Shown: in pieces, positions 1 through 12,800 of the stretch | Layout of the letters: every line of letters begins with the position of its first letter | How positions within the stretch are numbered: the stretch's first letter is position 1 | NCBI RefSeq assembly: GCF_000499845.2 | Contig: NC_023749.2 | Span: 10,859,298 to 10,923,297, forward strand | Direction: 5' to 3' | DNA: 64,000 nucleotides | Source: Phaseolus vulgaris | Taxonomy: Eukaryota; Streptophyta; Magnoliopsida; Fabales; Fabaceae | Made by a program: the position numbers and the translations under genes | Notes under the pieces: generated by a model | What the model saw: only the letters and a program-made list of their open reading frames with translations | Database searches by the model: none | Told to the model about the DNA's origin: nothing

Positions 1-668
1 ATGGTTTTCTTTTTCTCTTCATTAAGAAGCTACTACTAGGGTGTTGTAGTCAACAACATGCAACGTTCACTTCTTCAACCCAAAATTAGGATTAGTAAAG
101 TAGATTAGTGCCCTTAATCCCCTCTTCATTAAAAACTATTGTCAATAACACAAACAGAAAATAAATTAGTTACTTATTAGAAAAACACACCAAAAATTAA
201 CAGAAGCGTAATGCACCATCCAATAGAAGAACATGAAGCAAATGTAAACAAAAGGTTATATTTATATTTATATTTATATACAAAGAGAAGTTGAACTTAT
301 GTTCAAAGGAATGTTCCCCCATATCAACTTTAGTTCAAGGAAAATTCAAAACATTAATTGTAAATTGGATTCGATCAATTTTACCGAAAAAAATTAATTT
401 TTTTCAAAAAAATCGATAATTGTCCTAATTTAAATTATCCCAAAAACAAAAAAAAAATCCAAGCACACGATGAACATAACCGTAACCATCGACACGTCGC
501 CGTCTCATTTGTCCCTTTTCCACTCACACGAACATAGCTTCGCCGAATTCGTAAACCACACGTGTCCCACGATCACGTTACGACACCGTTTTGCGACGCT
601 CTTCCTAAAGAGGCGTTATGATAATCTTCTTATCTTTTCTACAAAGACGCTGGACCGGTCCGGTTCAG
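1..668. other. intergenic, 3' flank of the 669-1133 gene
   Basis: AT-rich sequence to about 470, then higher GC running into the 3' end of the minus-strand gene. No ORF with family-like content is seen. Short reading frames on the plus strand from 470 onward overlap the minus-strand gene and look like composition shadows. Confidence 0.5.
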
Positions 669-1133
669 TTACGGTTGACGCTGAGACTCGCTCCGCCAGA
701 ACCCGGTTCCCGCGAACCGGGCCCACATCTCCTTCTCCAACCCCTGTTCCTCCTCGTCCGTCTCGTTCTCAGGGATTTGCTTGAGAAACTCGTCCAAGCG
801 CGTGGTACCCACGTCGTAGTCCCAGCCCTCGACGCTGCTGGCCCTGTGCGGGTGCAACACCACGATATCATCAGCCTTGTTCCCGACAACAACGTTGCCG
901 TTATTCTTGTTTCTCATCAAACGACGTCGTCTCTTTCGGGCGGCTTTGACGACCAGCCTCTTGGGGACCTTGTAGACGGCCAGCACGGCGAGGTGGATGA
1001 CCACGCAGGGGAAGCAGCAACACACAGCGGCGCACTCAGCCGCGCCTCCACCGGCCACCTCGCCGACGCCCCGCCTCCGGCGACTGTGTACCGGCTGCGG
1101 AGGGACGATGACTTGGTGGACCATTGGAAGCAA
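669..1133 (-). CDS. small plant-specific protein of unknown function, Cys-rich hydrophobic segment
   Basis: Intronless 154-residue protein. The N-terminus (MVHQVIVPP, residues 4-12) is followed by an Arg run at 18-21. A Cys cluster (C34, C38-40, C43) leads into a hydrophobic stretch at about 43-54. A strongly basic patch (KRRRR) lies at about 67-71, and the C-terminus is acidic, ending WRSESQRQP. I recognise this layout (Cys-rich hydrophobic core, then a basic patch, then a short acidic tail with a 'FWRS.SQR' end) from uncharacterised plant proteins such as Arabidopsis AT3G11690/AT5G06380. That link is from memory. The biochemical role is unknown; the hydrophobic core suggests membrane association. 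The Met at residue 4 is an alternative start and matches the conserved N-terminus better than the first Met. GC content is far above the surroundings, and the opposite-strand frames are shadows. Confidence 0.72.
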   Translation of the reverse strand: MLPMVHQVIVPPQPVHSRRRRGVGEVAGGGAAECAAVCCCFPCVVIHLAVLAVYKVPKRLVVKAARKRRRRLMRNKNNGNVVVGNKADDIVVLHPHRASSVEGWDYDVGTTRLDEFLKQIPENETDEEEQGLEKEMWARFAGTGFWRSESQRQP

Positions 1134-2040
1134 AGCTATTCGAGAAAAAAATAAACGCGTGTGATTGCGATTATTGTTTTCAACGGTTTGGTTGGTTCTG
1201 TTTTTTATGTTTGAATCTTTGGGAAAAGGGAAAGAAAGAGAGAGTGGTGGAGCTTGAAAAAAGGATTATCGGAGAAAGAATTGGGGGAATTTGAAGAGAC
1301 AGTGATAAATAGAGAAGGTTGTTACGGATCGGGGTTTCGTAAGATCGCGTCTCACTTCACACTGAAAGAATGAAAGAGACTTCCAGAAAACCGAAACTGC
1401 GGTTTCTTTTTTCTTTTATTAACTTCATACATTGCCACTGGCTTAATTAATTATTTATTTTGTTTACTATATTTGATTTTTTAGGTCAATTAGGATTGCT
1501 TGTAAAATAAAAGTGGTACTAAAAGGGTAGTTTAAGTCTCAGTTTGAAATTTGGCAGAACCACATCAGAACCTTTAACTGAATGAGAGAAATCAGAAAAT
1601 AAGTCATCGCTAGAAAATAATTAACATACCTTAACTGAAAAACAATATTATTTAATTACTACTGTATTTCAAAATTATATATATATATAAACTACTTTTT
1701 TTTAATAAAATATTAATTAGTTTTTTTTTTCTAGTTCAAATTTGACCCAAAATATACCATTTAAGTTAAGTTTTATAATGAGAGATTCATTTTATAAGTT
1801 GTGTAGTTGAATGAATCTAACTAAAATTATTCAATTTATTTTTTATTCCTTTATTAAGATCAATGATAGTTATATTGTATCTCTTTGTTAATTTTTAATA
1901 GGTTTTATGACTGAAACTCTTTAGATAATTTACATTCTATTTTAATAGAATATCGGACTAACTAATTAATTGTGTAAGTCTATTTGTCTCAAGTCAAGTA
2001 GAGGAAGAGGTTTATCAAATCAAAAACTCTTATTAATTAT
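1134..2040. other. 5' flank of the 669-1133 gene and AT-rich intergenic DNA
   Basis: The first 250 bases upstream of the minus-strand start are purine-rich on the plus strand (GAAAGAGAGAG around 1233), as expected of a CT-rich plant 5' leader and promoter. Beyond 1430 the sequence is AT-rich with no recognisable gene. Confidence 0.4.
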
Positions 2041-2303
2041 CATTTTAATCTCTATATTAAGGACCAAAAATTAATTTCATTTCCTATATTTTAAAAAGTT
2101 CAATGTATCTTAATTTTTTTAAAAGTTCAATTTGATCCCAACTTTTTTATAAAGTTCAATGTGGTTCCAGCTTTTTAATGAGGGCAATCTAACATAAGAA
2201 AATATATTAAATAATTTAAAAAAAAATTGGGATCACATTGAACTTTTTAAAAATCGCGAAACTGAATTAATTTTTTACCCTTAATATAAGGATTAAAAGG
2301 GTA
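2041..2303. mobile_element. foldback MITE-like element
   Basis: The left arm (from 2041, TTTTAATCTCTATATTAAGG) pairs with the right arm ending near 2303 (CTTAATATAAGGATTAAAAG). The complementarity continues inward: AAAGTTCAATTTGATCCCAA at about 2123 pairs with TTGGGATCACATTGAACTTT at about 2227. The interior is under 70 bases. There is no coding capacity. The arms and size suggest a non-autonomous DNA transposon; I could not fix a target-site duplication, so the superfamily is open. Confidence 0.6.
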
Positions 2304-2420
2304 ATCAAGCCTTTAAATTACCTTACACATTATTGTTCGACGATTGCCTAAGTTAAAAAAAATGAACTTGTGTTTGTCATAGTGTTAAATTTTAAGCAAA
2401 TGTTATGCTACTTGATAAGG

Positions 2421-2576
2421 ACGATAAATGTTTCCGATTGAGCTAGTGACGATAAATGTTTCCAGCTAAGCTAGTGACGATAAATATTTCTAGTCGAGAT
2501 AAATGTTTCCAATTGAGATAAGTATTTTTAACTGAGATAGTGACAATAAATGTTTCCAACTGAGTTAAAGACGATG
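2421..2576. repeat. degenerate 28 bp minisatellite, about 5 units
   Basis: Units begin at 2421 (GACGATAAATGTTTCCGATT), 2449 and 2477, with a 28-base spacing. Further shortened or diverged copies run to about 2576; all share GATAAATGTTTCC. Decay increases rightward. Confidence 0.75.
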
Positions 2577-4419
2577 ATGTATGATAAGGTTGGGTCGTCA
2601 ATGTCACATGATAAGATCAGTTTTTCACTTCTAACACTAATTTTTTTTATCTCCCCTAAACTTAAAGACACAATCTTAACCAAATCATGCTTATAATCAA
2701 GAATATAACATTTTCCTTTTGAATCACCAAAATCAAATTTACCAATATCATCACCACATACTCTTTTCACAAAACAATTTCACTAATGCATCGATCAATC
2801 AAATCCTTCTAATTGTAACTTCTGAAATAATTAAACAAAATCAATGAACGAATTAAAACTATTCATATTTTATGGCTAAATGGAATCATCTGTCGAACTT
2901 CACAAGTGGTTTTACCACCCTTCCATGCAATTTCGATCCCTTAGCTTTTCACATACTAATTTTAAGTCACGAGTAATCATTAGTCTTTTGCATAAGGATG
3001 AAACTTGTGAAAAATGCTTTTTCCACTAATTCCCAGCTTTATATCTTTCAAGATTATCATGATAATTCACTTCATTTCCTGATCATTTGTTTTTTGGATA
3101 AAGGTAGAAAGAACCAAAATTTTATTAGCCATTTTCAGCGGAAGCCAACTAGTCAAGCAACTAACTCAGCTCCCTTATCGTCCCTTACCTGCAATGTTGC
3201 ACCAAATTACTCTATTGCGTTCACGTAAAGACGTTGCACAACATGCTGAGTAAGCCTTTTATTAATTTCTTTATTAATAATTAATAGGTTTAGATAAGTT
3301 GCATTACGGATAGCCAATTATAAAGGAAAATATCACACTGAATCGCACTTATTTTAAATGGATTTTTATGATAAAACAAAAGCGTGTTACTGTAATTTCA
3401 CAATAGACATTGTGGAAAGTTTAAAAGGCTTATTTCTTAATTGTAATTTCTGATGCAGTTTATCATAAAAGATTTATTTTAAAATAACTTCTTAAAAGAT
3501 TTATTTTAAAATAACTTCTTAAAAGATCTTTTTAATAAGTTGGATAGTTATCTGTTCCACGTCACTGGCTAGTGCCTAATGATGATGATAATCATAGAAT
3601 GCTTATCGTTTTGTTCCGTCAAACTACATATAACTTTCTCATAACTAGTTTAAGAAAGAAACTAGAGAAAAAAATTTGGAATTTAAACTAATATATATGC
3701 AAATTATAAAAAAAAATGAAAAGTTATATAAAACAAACTAATTTATATATAAATTAAATTTTGTAAAGAAACTAATTTTATTTATTTATGATGTTATAAG
3801 TGCTTTATCATAGATCCCTTCCACCAATGAGTTTGCCATTGGAATTAAACTTCAACTAATTGAATAGTTTTCAAATTTCAATTCAGCTATTTTATAAATT
3901 GTTTCGAATTTCATTTAACTTCATCAAATTGTACAAAACTTAATTGATTACGTTAAATTATTTTATCAATGGTTTTGAATATTACGGCACTCACATAATT
4001 ACATCGAATTATTCCACTGATATTAACACACTAAGTACTTCATATATTTTATAATAAAAAATTATTATAGTTATTTCATAGTTAGGTAAGTCAGGTACAT
4101 TTCTTTCAACTAAACCGCTTTTAGGCGATTTTAATGTTACCTTAACTACTTTTCAAAAAGCACTGTGAATAAGTTTTTCTTTTCTTATGTTTCAAGGGTT
4201 GTTGCATATTTGAATGGTTGGACATAAATGAAATAGACTTTAAACTAAAATAATTACCATTTATGTACATAACATTAATTTTATGTTTCTATAATTTTTC
4301 TTTATTCATAATTTTAGTCTTTGGGATCAAATAACAATGTTAATTGGTGATAGCATATTACTTACAAACATTGTAACCGCCTATACTTTGGCAACAATCT
4401 CTCCTCCCCCAACTTATGC

Positions 4420-4458
<39 letters not shown>

Positions 4459-5599
4459 TGAAGAAAAAAAATAAAAAAGAAGGGAGAAATACAAAGCCTC
4501 CTTCCATGCCTCTCTTTCTCTCGTTCTCAAATCTCTCTCTTTTTCTTCATTTTCTTTTTTTGAATTTTGTTTTAGAGTGTGATTATACCTTTCCATAGCT
4601 AAGGAATCAAAGATCTCACCTACTTAATGAAATTTTCAAACGAAATCCCTAGAGTTTTAGAGTAATCCAGATATGGAAATGTCTTTGGAGACAAGTTTTT
4701 GAGAATCTATGATTGAACTATTTATAAATACAACTTGAAAAATATATTTGAACATTTGGAAAGATTGGATTTCAAGTACAAGTTGTAGTTTTGTTTGCAA
4801 AAATCGGGTTAAAGCGGATTTAGCGTTTTCCCTACACTTAAAGCGGATTTTTATGTCGAGCTAGGGGAGATTTTAATTTCCCAATTCGCTCAGGTTTAGC
4901 GGATTAGAGTTGAGATTTTGGAGTGCTCTCTGTCCCAAGTTCACTCAGTGTTTTTTGCTCCAAATCCGCTCAGCTAAATCTCATGCACTCAGTAGATTTG
5001 AGATTTTAATTTTTTGGTGTTTTTCTGTTGCTCAACCAAATTTTCATGGGCTTGGCCAATTTTCATAGGGCTTAATTCTTTTTTCAATTGGCTCAAGCCA
5101 TTTTGATAGTTTTTGTTATTTTTATTTATCTACCTTTTTCATGGAATTGAATTAAACCTTTTAAAACTTGTCATTTTGTAAATGGTGTTTTATTACAACT
5201 TTCTAATGTCAATATTTGATTCAATTTATGCAATCTAATCCTTATTATACTAGCTTGCATTTTCAATTGATTTGTGAATTTGCTATGATTAATTGAATTG
5301 TACTATTTCTAAATGAAATGGATTTATATGAATGATAGAAGATGTATGAAAATGAGATATATGTGTAATTGATTAGAGAAATCTTAAATGAGGTTGATAT
5401 GCATTGTATGCAAATTATGAGTTGCGTGTGATTGATGAAAGTTTGTATGAACTTGATGTCATACATTTGGGGTAATGTATGAAATGTTGTGTATTTGTGT
5501 ATTTGTGTATTAAGTATGAAAAGCTCACGTTACAGAGATCCTCTAACTTCACTAATATCTAAGTCACATAGACTAAGATATCAGGTGGTGAGAACTTGT
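2577..5599. other. AT-rich intergenic DNA with old repeat traces
   Basis: No gene recognised. It contains a 27 bp tandem repeat (about 2.3 units, 3467-3527, unit starting AAAAGATTTATTTTAAAATA) and the AT microsatellite listed separately. A stretch at about 4800-5060 with alternating 'aagcgga' and 'cgctcag' motifs resembles legume LTR-retrotransposon LTR sequence, but I could not place ends. Confidence 0.4.
4425..4456. repeat. (AT)16 microsatellite
   Basis: Uninterrupted AT dinucleotide run. It produces false short ORFs on both strands (Ile-Tyr repeats). Confidence 0.95.
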
Positions 5600-5930
5600 T
5601 GAGAGAGTTTATGCACACTGTGACATATGAGATGCACGACTTGAATTGTATTGAACTTACTTTGATCTTTTATCTTGGAATCATTGATAATATAAGTCTT
5701 GGGTATTGGATCAAATGTTAGTCTTTGTTAGGGATATGCTTAATGAGTCTTCCAAAAACTAATGAGGGAGTTCATGTACACTATGACATATGAGATGCAT
5801 GACTTTTGTTGTATTGAACTTACCCTGATCCTTTCTCTTGGATTCATGGATTCATTGGTAATCTAAGTCTTGGATAGTTTTTGGTAAGGACATACTTAAA
5901 AAAGTCTTTGGGAAGACGATGGAGTCATGT
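5600..5930. repeat. two diverged ~160 bp direct repeats, LTR- or satellite-like
   Basis: The phrase CACTGTGACATATGAGATGC (5618) recurs at 5779 as CACTATGACATATGAGATGC. The similarity continues through 'TGTATTGAACTTAC' and 'TAAGTCTTGG' in both units, giving a spacing of about 161. The block sits in moderately complex DNA (5260-6120) without coding potential and may be part of a decayed LTR or satellite. Confidence 0.6.
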
Positions 5931-6706
5931 GTAGTCTGTATAATTGAGATGAAATCAAAGTATTATGGATTGAAATAGAGTGAAATTATTCTTATTGAAA
6001 ATAGATGCATGTGTAGTGTATTTGACTGATGTGGTAAATATTGGAATTTTACAAGATCATGCTTGAAAGAAATTTTATGAATGACTAATCTAACTAATGT
6101 GATTGATTCTTCTTATATATGTATTGAGTATGTTATGAATTTTTTTTTCAGTATCTAATTCTTATTTTTCTTATTATGTTTATGTCTTGGACATGTATTA
6201 AGAATATTTTAAAAAATTCTGAGTTTAATATAAAAGTGTGTAGAACCTATTTCGTAAAACATGTCAAATTATTAAAAAGTATATGGTATGATAATCGTCA
6301 TAATTTTTTTCAAAACTATACTTTTATTCTCTTGTATATAGATGATGACATAAACATACCCAATGAACAAATGTAGTTGCTTTTGTCTTTAATTTTAATT
6401 AAAAACAAATTTGAAAATAAAATAAATTTTATTTAAAAACTTTCAAAGTGTAAGTTTACAACAAAATTTAATATAATATTATCAATTTAAACTAAAACTC
6501 ATTTTCATTTTCTTGTGCTTATAATTCAGCACGTTTTAATAATTAGTAGTAATTGTTATATGAAATGAAATAGGAAACTTTTTATGTATATTTTATAGTT
6601 TACAAAACAAACAAAAAAAAACACTAGATGATTGTATGGGTAACTCTCATTCCATCAACAATAAAAAAAGGAAGTAAAATCAAAAGAAAGACAATGAATC
6701 TACTAT

Positions 6707-6710
<4 letters not shown>

Positions 6711-6751
<41 letters not shown>
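6711..6751. repeat. (TA)20 microsatellite
   Basis: Uninterrupted TA run. Confidence 0.95.
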
Positions 6752-6752
<1 letters not shown>

Positions 6753-7088
6753 CATGACTCGCCTCTTATTTAATAAGTTAATTTGCACAAAAGTTCAATT
6801 CAATTAGAAGGGTCTTCCATTTTTAAAAAAAATTGTAACTAAGGTTAAATTAGATTTATTACGATAATTTAAAATTATTATTTTTAATTCAGCTGTTATT
6901 AAAAGTTAAATAATACAATAACGATGGTAGTTTGATGATAATTATGGAAAAAAAAAGTGAAACCACCATAACACCTTTCACGATCATCATCATTTCTCCT
7001 ATCATTGTTTAAGACAACTTTCAACAACCGTTAACGTAAGCACAGTCGTCAAAATCAGCATTCGATGAAAAAATGTAAAATAAGTGTC

Positions 7089-7089
<1 letters not shown>

Positions 7090-7131
<42 letters not shown>
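7090..7131. repeat. (TA)n microsatellite followed by poly-T
   Basis: About 20 TA units, then a T tract from 7132. Confidence 0.95.
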
Positions 7132-7139
<8 letters not shown>

Positions 7140-7324
7140 TTTTAATTTTTTTTTTATGTTGTCTCTATCTTATAAAAAGTTTTCATCCAAAATATATTTC
7201 TAAACATACAAGTCCATGTATACATTTTTTTTTATCAGAATTCACTTTAAAAAAATTAGTCTAATTTTCAATCAACAAATTGTCATGAAGATAAACTCTA
7301 AATAACTATAACTATGATATTATA

Positions 7325-7442
7325 TTAAGAAGTAAACTTTAACCATAATTCAACCTTACAAAATTGGCTCATAAGGTAAGATTTACACTCATTTATATAC
7401 TATGAAATGTCCTTATGTCTAAGCGATGTGGGATCTCCAACA
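7325..7442 (-). mobile_element. TRIM-like LTR, minus orientation
   Basis: Read on the minus strand it begins TGTTGGAGATCCCACATCGC and contains a TATA-like 'AGTATATAAATGAGTGTAAA', then 'CTTATGAGCCAATTTTGTAA', and ends near 'AAAGTTTACTTCTTAATATA'. The same order of motifs occurs at 22473 and 49093. The 49093 copy is followed by a tRNA-Met type primer-binding site, so I infer a short LTR of a terminal-repeat-in-miniature element. No PBS survives here. Confidence 0.65.
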
Positions 7443-8329
7443 ATAAACTTAAAAACTTATGTTATTATACAAATATGTTAAGATTGAAAGTATTATATAT
7501 AAAAAAAAAGTATAAAAATTATTGAAGGTAGAAATAATGAATTGTTAAAATTAATCTACTTACCAACTAACCTAAACTTTTATAAAAATTAATAAAATTG
7601 CATTGTCTACCTGCTTCTAATGTAGTCAATTACATATAAGTCCAATGGTTAAGTACATATAAGAATAACAATATTTATATAAGTAGGTTAAGTATATCAT
7701 CAATAAGTAGTTAATTTTTTCTTAAATGGTAAAAAACATAATTTTTTTACTTGATATCAACCTCCATAACCTTTGGTTTGATTATTCTACTACAATTCAA
7801 AATGAATATGATTAAATCGTGGAAATTTACATTTAAAAATAAATAAAAAATATGATTAAAATATTTTCAAGTACATCTATATTTTGTGATTTTACACTCA
7901 ATCGATTACTTAATATATTATATTTGGAGTAAGCATAGTACGAAAACATTGATTATAAAATAAATATGTAAACTTAATTAAATACATGTAAAAGCTTAGT
8001 TTCCTTATTAATCTTCAATCTAATCAAAGGACGTAAAAGGTTTCTTGTGTAAAGATCAAAATCATGTAGTAGTACATTCATCAATATAACAAGTAATTTC
8101 CAGTGATATTTGCATTGGAAAATAACTTATCTATATATGATTGGGAATAAACTTGTTTTCCCCTTAAAACCAATTTATTGTTGATGTAAATTTAGGTTTA
8201 AGCTTTCATGTTGCTTGTTGTTGAGTTTCTAATTTCCTATTATCATATTTAATTTATTAGATCCCTTATCTAATAAAAATAGTTGTACTTCATTGCACTT
8301 CTATAGAGGTTATATAAATGACCCTATCA
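7443..8329. other. AT-rich intergenic DNA
   Basis: No gene, repeat or regulatory signal that I can support. Confidence 0.4.
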
Positions 8330-8369
8330 ATCTCTAACACATACTGCTAGAAAATGATTCCTAAACTTT

Positions 8370-9190
8370 CAAGATAAAAATTTTAAAAAAAAAATCTTCG
8401 CCTAATATTTTTGAACCTAAACACCCTACACACTTTTAAATTTCCAAAAATACCTTTCATTTTTTGAAATAAAAATTTAAAATTGGAAATAATACATTTT
8501 AGAAAAGTATATTCATAAGAAATTATTGTGTTGTGAAAATAAAAATTTGGAATAAAAATCAAAATCTTATTTTGAAAAAACAATTCTGCAATACAAAAAA
8601 ATCGTTTTGAAAAAAAAATCCATAAACATATTCTAAAAAAGGAGGTCTGAAATGTATTTTTATTCCTCATTTTATTTAAGGATATTTTCATCATTTCATA
8701 CTAAAATCGGATGCATTGATATAATTGATATAGAGGGAGTAATTGTCTAAAAATATGGTGTCTTGGTGTTTTAGTACTAAATGGACAAAATGTTTGGCAA
8801 ATTCTTCTTATACCCCAACCATTTTTAAACCTGCACTCTACACACTTTTAAATTTCCAAAAGTATCCTTCATTATTTCATTATGAAAATAAAAATCCATA
8901 ATAAAAAATAATACATTCTTAGGGTTTAGGGTTTGAAAAAAACGGATTTGAAAAATATTATTGTGTTATGGAAATAAAAAATTTAGAATAAAACTCAAAA
9001 ATGAAAATTTCATTCTGAAAAAATAATTTTAAAATAAAAAAAATACATTCCAGAAAAAAAAATAAATCAAAGAACATATTCCAGGGGTCCAGAATGTATT
9101 TTTATCCATGTCCCCATTTTATTTAAAGAAATTTTCGTCATTTCACATTGAAAATCTTCAAATATATGGTGCGGGAAGTTGCCAAATATT
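8370..9190. repeat. two diverged ~400 bp AT-rich repeat copies
   Basis: CTACACACTTTTAAATTTCC occurs at 8426 and again at 8836. Both copies continue in parallel through 'ATTATTGTGTT', 'AACATATTC' and 'ATTTTATTTAA'. The second copy is bounded by inverted TTTGGCAAATTCTTC (8793) and GAAGTTGCCAAATAT (about 9177), which look like short terminal inverted repeats, so this may be a MITE family present twice. Confidence 0.6.
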
Positions 9191-9803
9191 TTCCTTTGTG
9201 ATCAAATATTACTTTCGATCCTTTCATTTCCATTTTCATAGGTTTTGAGTTTCCTAAAAATAGGAATAGGCCACTTAAGTTTCGTTTCTCTTGATTTTAT
9301 TTTTTATCTTTTGTTTATTAAGAATTTTAGCCTAATTTCCTCATGCTTTATACTCTTTTTGTATTGATTCTTAATGTGCCTTTTAACATTAGCCTTGCAA
9401 TAAAAGGAAATAAAAAATAAAAATTAGTTTGGTCCAAACAAGTGGAATGGTGTACATTTTACAAATAATATTAGAAAATGAAAAGGTAAATTAGGATTAG
9501 GATATCGAAATGATAAAAAAAGGTTACTAATAATTTATTGAATGGTAGGGTCCGTCCCAGTGCTAAATGGCAAACAACTCAAAAGCTAATATGTTACAAA
9601 AAAAAAAGTGTCAATCACATCCTCAATGTGGACACATCTGATGAGATGTCATTTTGGCATTGCTTTCCAGTAACTAATAGTATATCCCATCCTCTCTCCA
9701 TTGTCTCTTGGCTGAGAATACATTCAATCATGTCATCACACAAAGAAGATTATGGTTGAGTTTGAATGCCTAGGGAATCCTATATAATGTTTTGCCCCTT
9801 ACT
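9191..9803. other. 3' flank of OEP61
   Basis: AT-rich to about 9540, then more mixed composition to 9803, compatible with the 3' UTR of the minus-strand gene. No separate gene seen. Confidence 0.4.
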
Positions 9804-12800
9804 CTAGCCACCAATGAAGCCTAACCGGTGAAGAATGACAGCCAAAATGAGCATGCATATTGCCAAGATCATGCCAGGCCTCCCTAGCAGCCAGTTCTTT
9901 GTCTTTTTTGCAGATTCAACTCCTCTTTGAAGCCTGTCTGCCCAAAGCATCTACAGAGACAAAGTGAAAAGCTTCATCTTAGTACTACAATAAGTAAACA
10001 ATAATACAACCACCCAACCTAAGCTTCAAGGAATTACCCTGAAGCCAAATATTTTACAAGCTGATCTCACTTTCACTTGCATTTTATCCTACCGTTTCTA
10101 GAATTGCCACAAGTCTATTTTACTGTCCTCATCTTAGGTACAGAAATTTATTCATGAATTACAAACCAAATGAATATAGTGTAGAATTTGGGCATGAAGA
10201 TACCATTTTATCCAAGCTCTCCGGTGACATGGAAGAGACGGCTTTTTGAGCTTTTGCTGCCTCTTCTGGTGAAAGTTTGACACCAAATTGTTCACCCATG
10301 TTTGCCATCATTTCTGGGCTCATATTTTTAATCATGGATGTGAACATCTGCCAAAACAAAATTAAACTTTTGTTAAGAGAATATATGTGTGTATGTGTGT
10401 GTGTATAATACTGAAGACAAGAATGTATCTAGATAGAGAATCTGTAGTACTTGTCAAAAAAACACAAAATGAGCATGCGAAAAGTCAATCTCAGACAAGA
10501 GAGGTTACAACTAAAAAGTAACACGTATTCATAATTAAAGAGTATACCTGATCAGAAATTACTTATAGTAACATGAGTACTAGTAAAGAGGGAAACTTGA
10601 TTCCATTAAAATTCCAGACAGGTACGTGAAAGAAAGCTAGTGATCATTTTATGTACTTAACCAGTAATACAAACATACCTGCCGCATGGCTGGATCTTTC
10701 ATCTGGTTTTTCATCTGTTCTTGTAGATCAGTACTCGAGGAAGGAAAGTTAGACTGAGAAGCACTTCTCATATTGGAAAACACATTACGAGAAGAACTTG
10801 ATTCCCCAAAATTAGTAGTTTCATTAGTACTTGATGATGGGATGTTTGACTGATAATTTCTTTGGATATCATCTACTGCTGCTGCTGATGGAATAGATTC
10901 TTTCCCTTTCAGTGAGGATGCCATTTCAAACATCTTCTTAAGGTCATCAGCAGGCATTTTACTTATCATATCACTTGCTGCTTTAAACATGTCAGGTGTC
11001 ACATTGGGAGGCATTGATCCCGGGTTGAAAGAAGAATCGGGGGGACCTCCTCTAAAATATTGGTTGTCCCCTTGAAATGAAGAAGCCATGTCAAGCATTT
11101 TTTGCAGTTCATCAGGCGCCATCTTACTAATCATATCAGAGGTAGTTTTGATCATATCTGGGGACACATCTTTGAATTGGCCAGCATTCAGAGAAGCCAG
11201 CGTGGCGGGATTGGTGTTTGAAATGAAGTTCTGGAATGACCTATAGAAAAGAAGAAAAACATGTACTGATAATTAAATTAAAAAATAAAACACAACATGG
11301 TTAAGTCCTGTTTGGGTGAATTTTTCCATAAACATTTATAAGAAAAGAAAATAAGAAAGAAAAATGAAGTTTCTCCATAAACTAAAATTAGTTTGTGTAA
11401 AGTTAAAACTCAGATATTGGATATGTCAATATAAAAACTTCTATAAATTAGCTTGTACATAAGCTAAATTTAGCTTATCGAGAAGTTTATTGCGTTTCTT
11501 TTTCTCCTATAAATGCTTATAGAGAAGTTTATCTAAACAGACCATTCACACCTTTTATAAAAATGTTAACTACCTGACAGCTTCAGGATCTTTTCTCAAT
11601 GCATCTAAACTGTCTGCATTTGATTTTGGATTTCCATTGTTAGCTGTACTGCTACTCTTAGAGGTGTCACTAGATTTTTTTTGAACCACTGTTTGTTCCA
11701 AAGAGCTTAGAGGAGGCACATCCTCGCCTTCTTCAGTTATTTCTTCGATTACAAGTCCTACAGACATGATGCAAACAAGGTTAGCCTAAATATGACATTT
11801 ATTACAACCATAAAGCTGATGGGGTAAAGGCAAAGTGAAAGGTAAAATAGAAAAATAAACTGGGGGTACACATACCACTAGTCGATTGCTCACCACCTCC
11901 CATTGTCAATTTTTCCTTGGCATCCCTGAAATAAGCACTTCATATCAGCTCATTTCTAACATATTAATTCTTTTATTATAGATTACACAAGATTCAATGG
12001 AAAAAACATAAAATGGTAAACATATCACAGATATAGTTAACTCAGCATACAATCCAATTTTTCCTTGGCATCCCTGAAATAAGCACTTCATATCAGCTCA
12101 TTTCTAACATATTAATTCTTTTATTATAGATTACACAAGATTCAATGGAAAAAACATAAAATGGTAAACATATCACAGATATAGTTAACTCAGCATACAA
12201 TCCAATTTTTCCTTGGCATCCCTGAAATAAGCACTTCATATCAGCTCATTTCTAACATATTAATTCTTTTATTATAGATTACACAAGATTCAATGGAAAA
12301 AACATAAAATGGTAAACATATCACAGATATAGTTAACTCAGCATACAATCCAATACTTACATTAACTTATGTAGAATTTGAAGAAAAATTACTCATTAAT
12401 CATAATTAGAGACTCATAAATTACATCAGTAGATGTGTCATACATATATTTAATAAGTAGATCAATAAATATTTCCGTTTATAAGAGAGGTGCAAGTATG
12501 TAAAAGGAAGTAACATCACACCGTAAAAGCTCTGCAACTGTATCATCATCAGGGGAAACTTCAAGTGCCTTGCTCAGATCAGAAACAGCATCCTAAAAAA
12601 ATCACGAATGGCACTAAATAAATATAACTGAAATACAATGTCAATCTTAATGTAAAAATGTTAATTGAGTCACAACAAAGCTCACATTTAATAGACCTAG
12701 TTCCTTATATGCTTGACCTCTTCGATAAAGAGCCTTAAGGTTCTTCAAGTCATATGCCAGAACCTACCATGGTTAAAGCACATTAATGCACTGCTAGGAT

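Noticed and set aside
470..1154. Plus-strand open frames of 104 and 178 codons over the first gene
   Set aside because: They overlap the minus-strand gene, have no family-like motifs and arise from its high GC.
2528..2770. Minus-strand 80-residue open frame
   Set aside because: It overlaps the 28 bp minisatellite and shows no recognisable domain or splice support.
4414..4598. Open frames on both strands with Ile-Tyr repeats
   Set aside because: Product of the (AT)n microsatellite.
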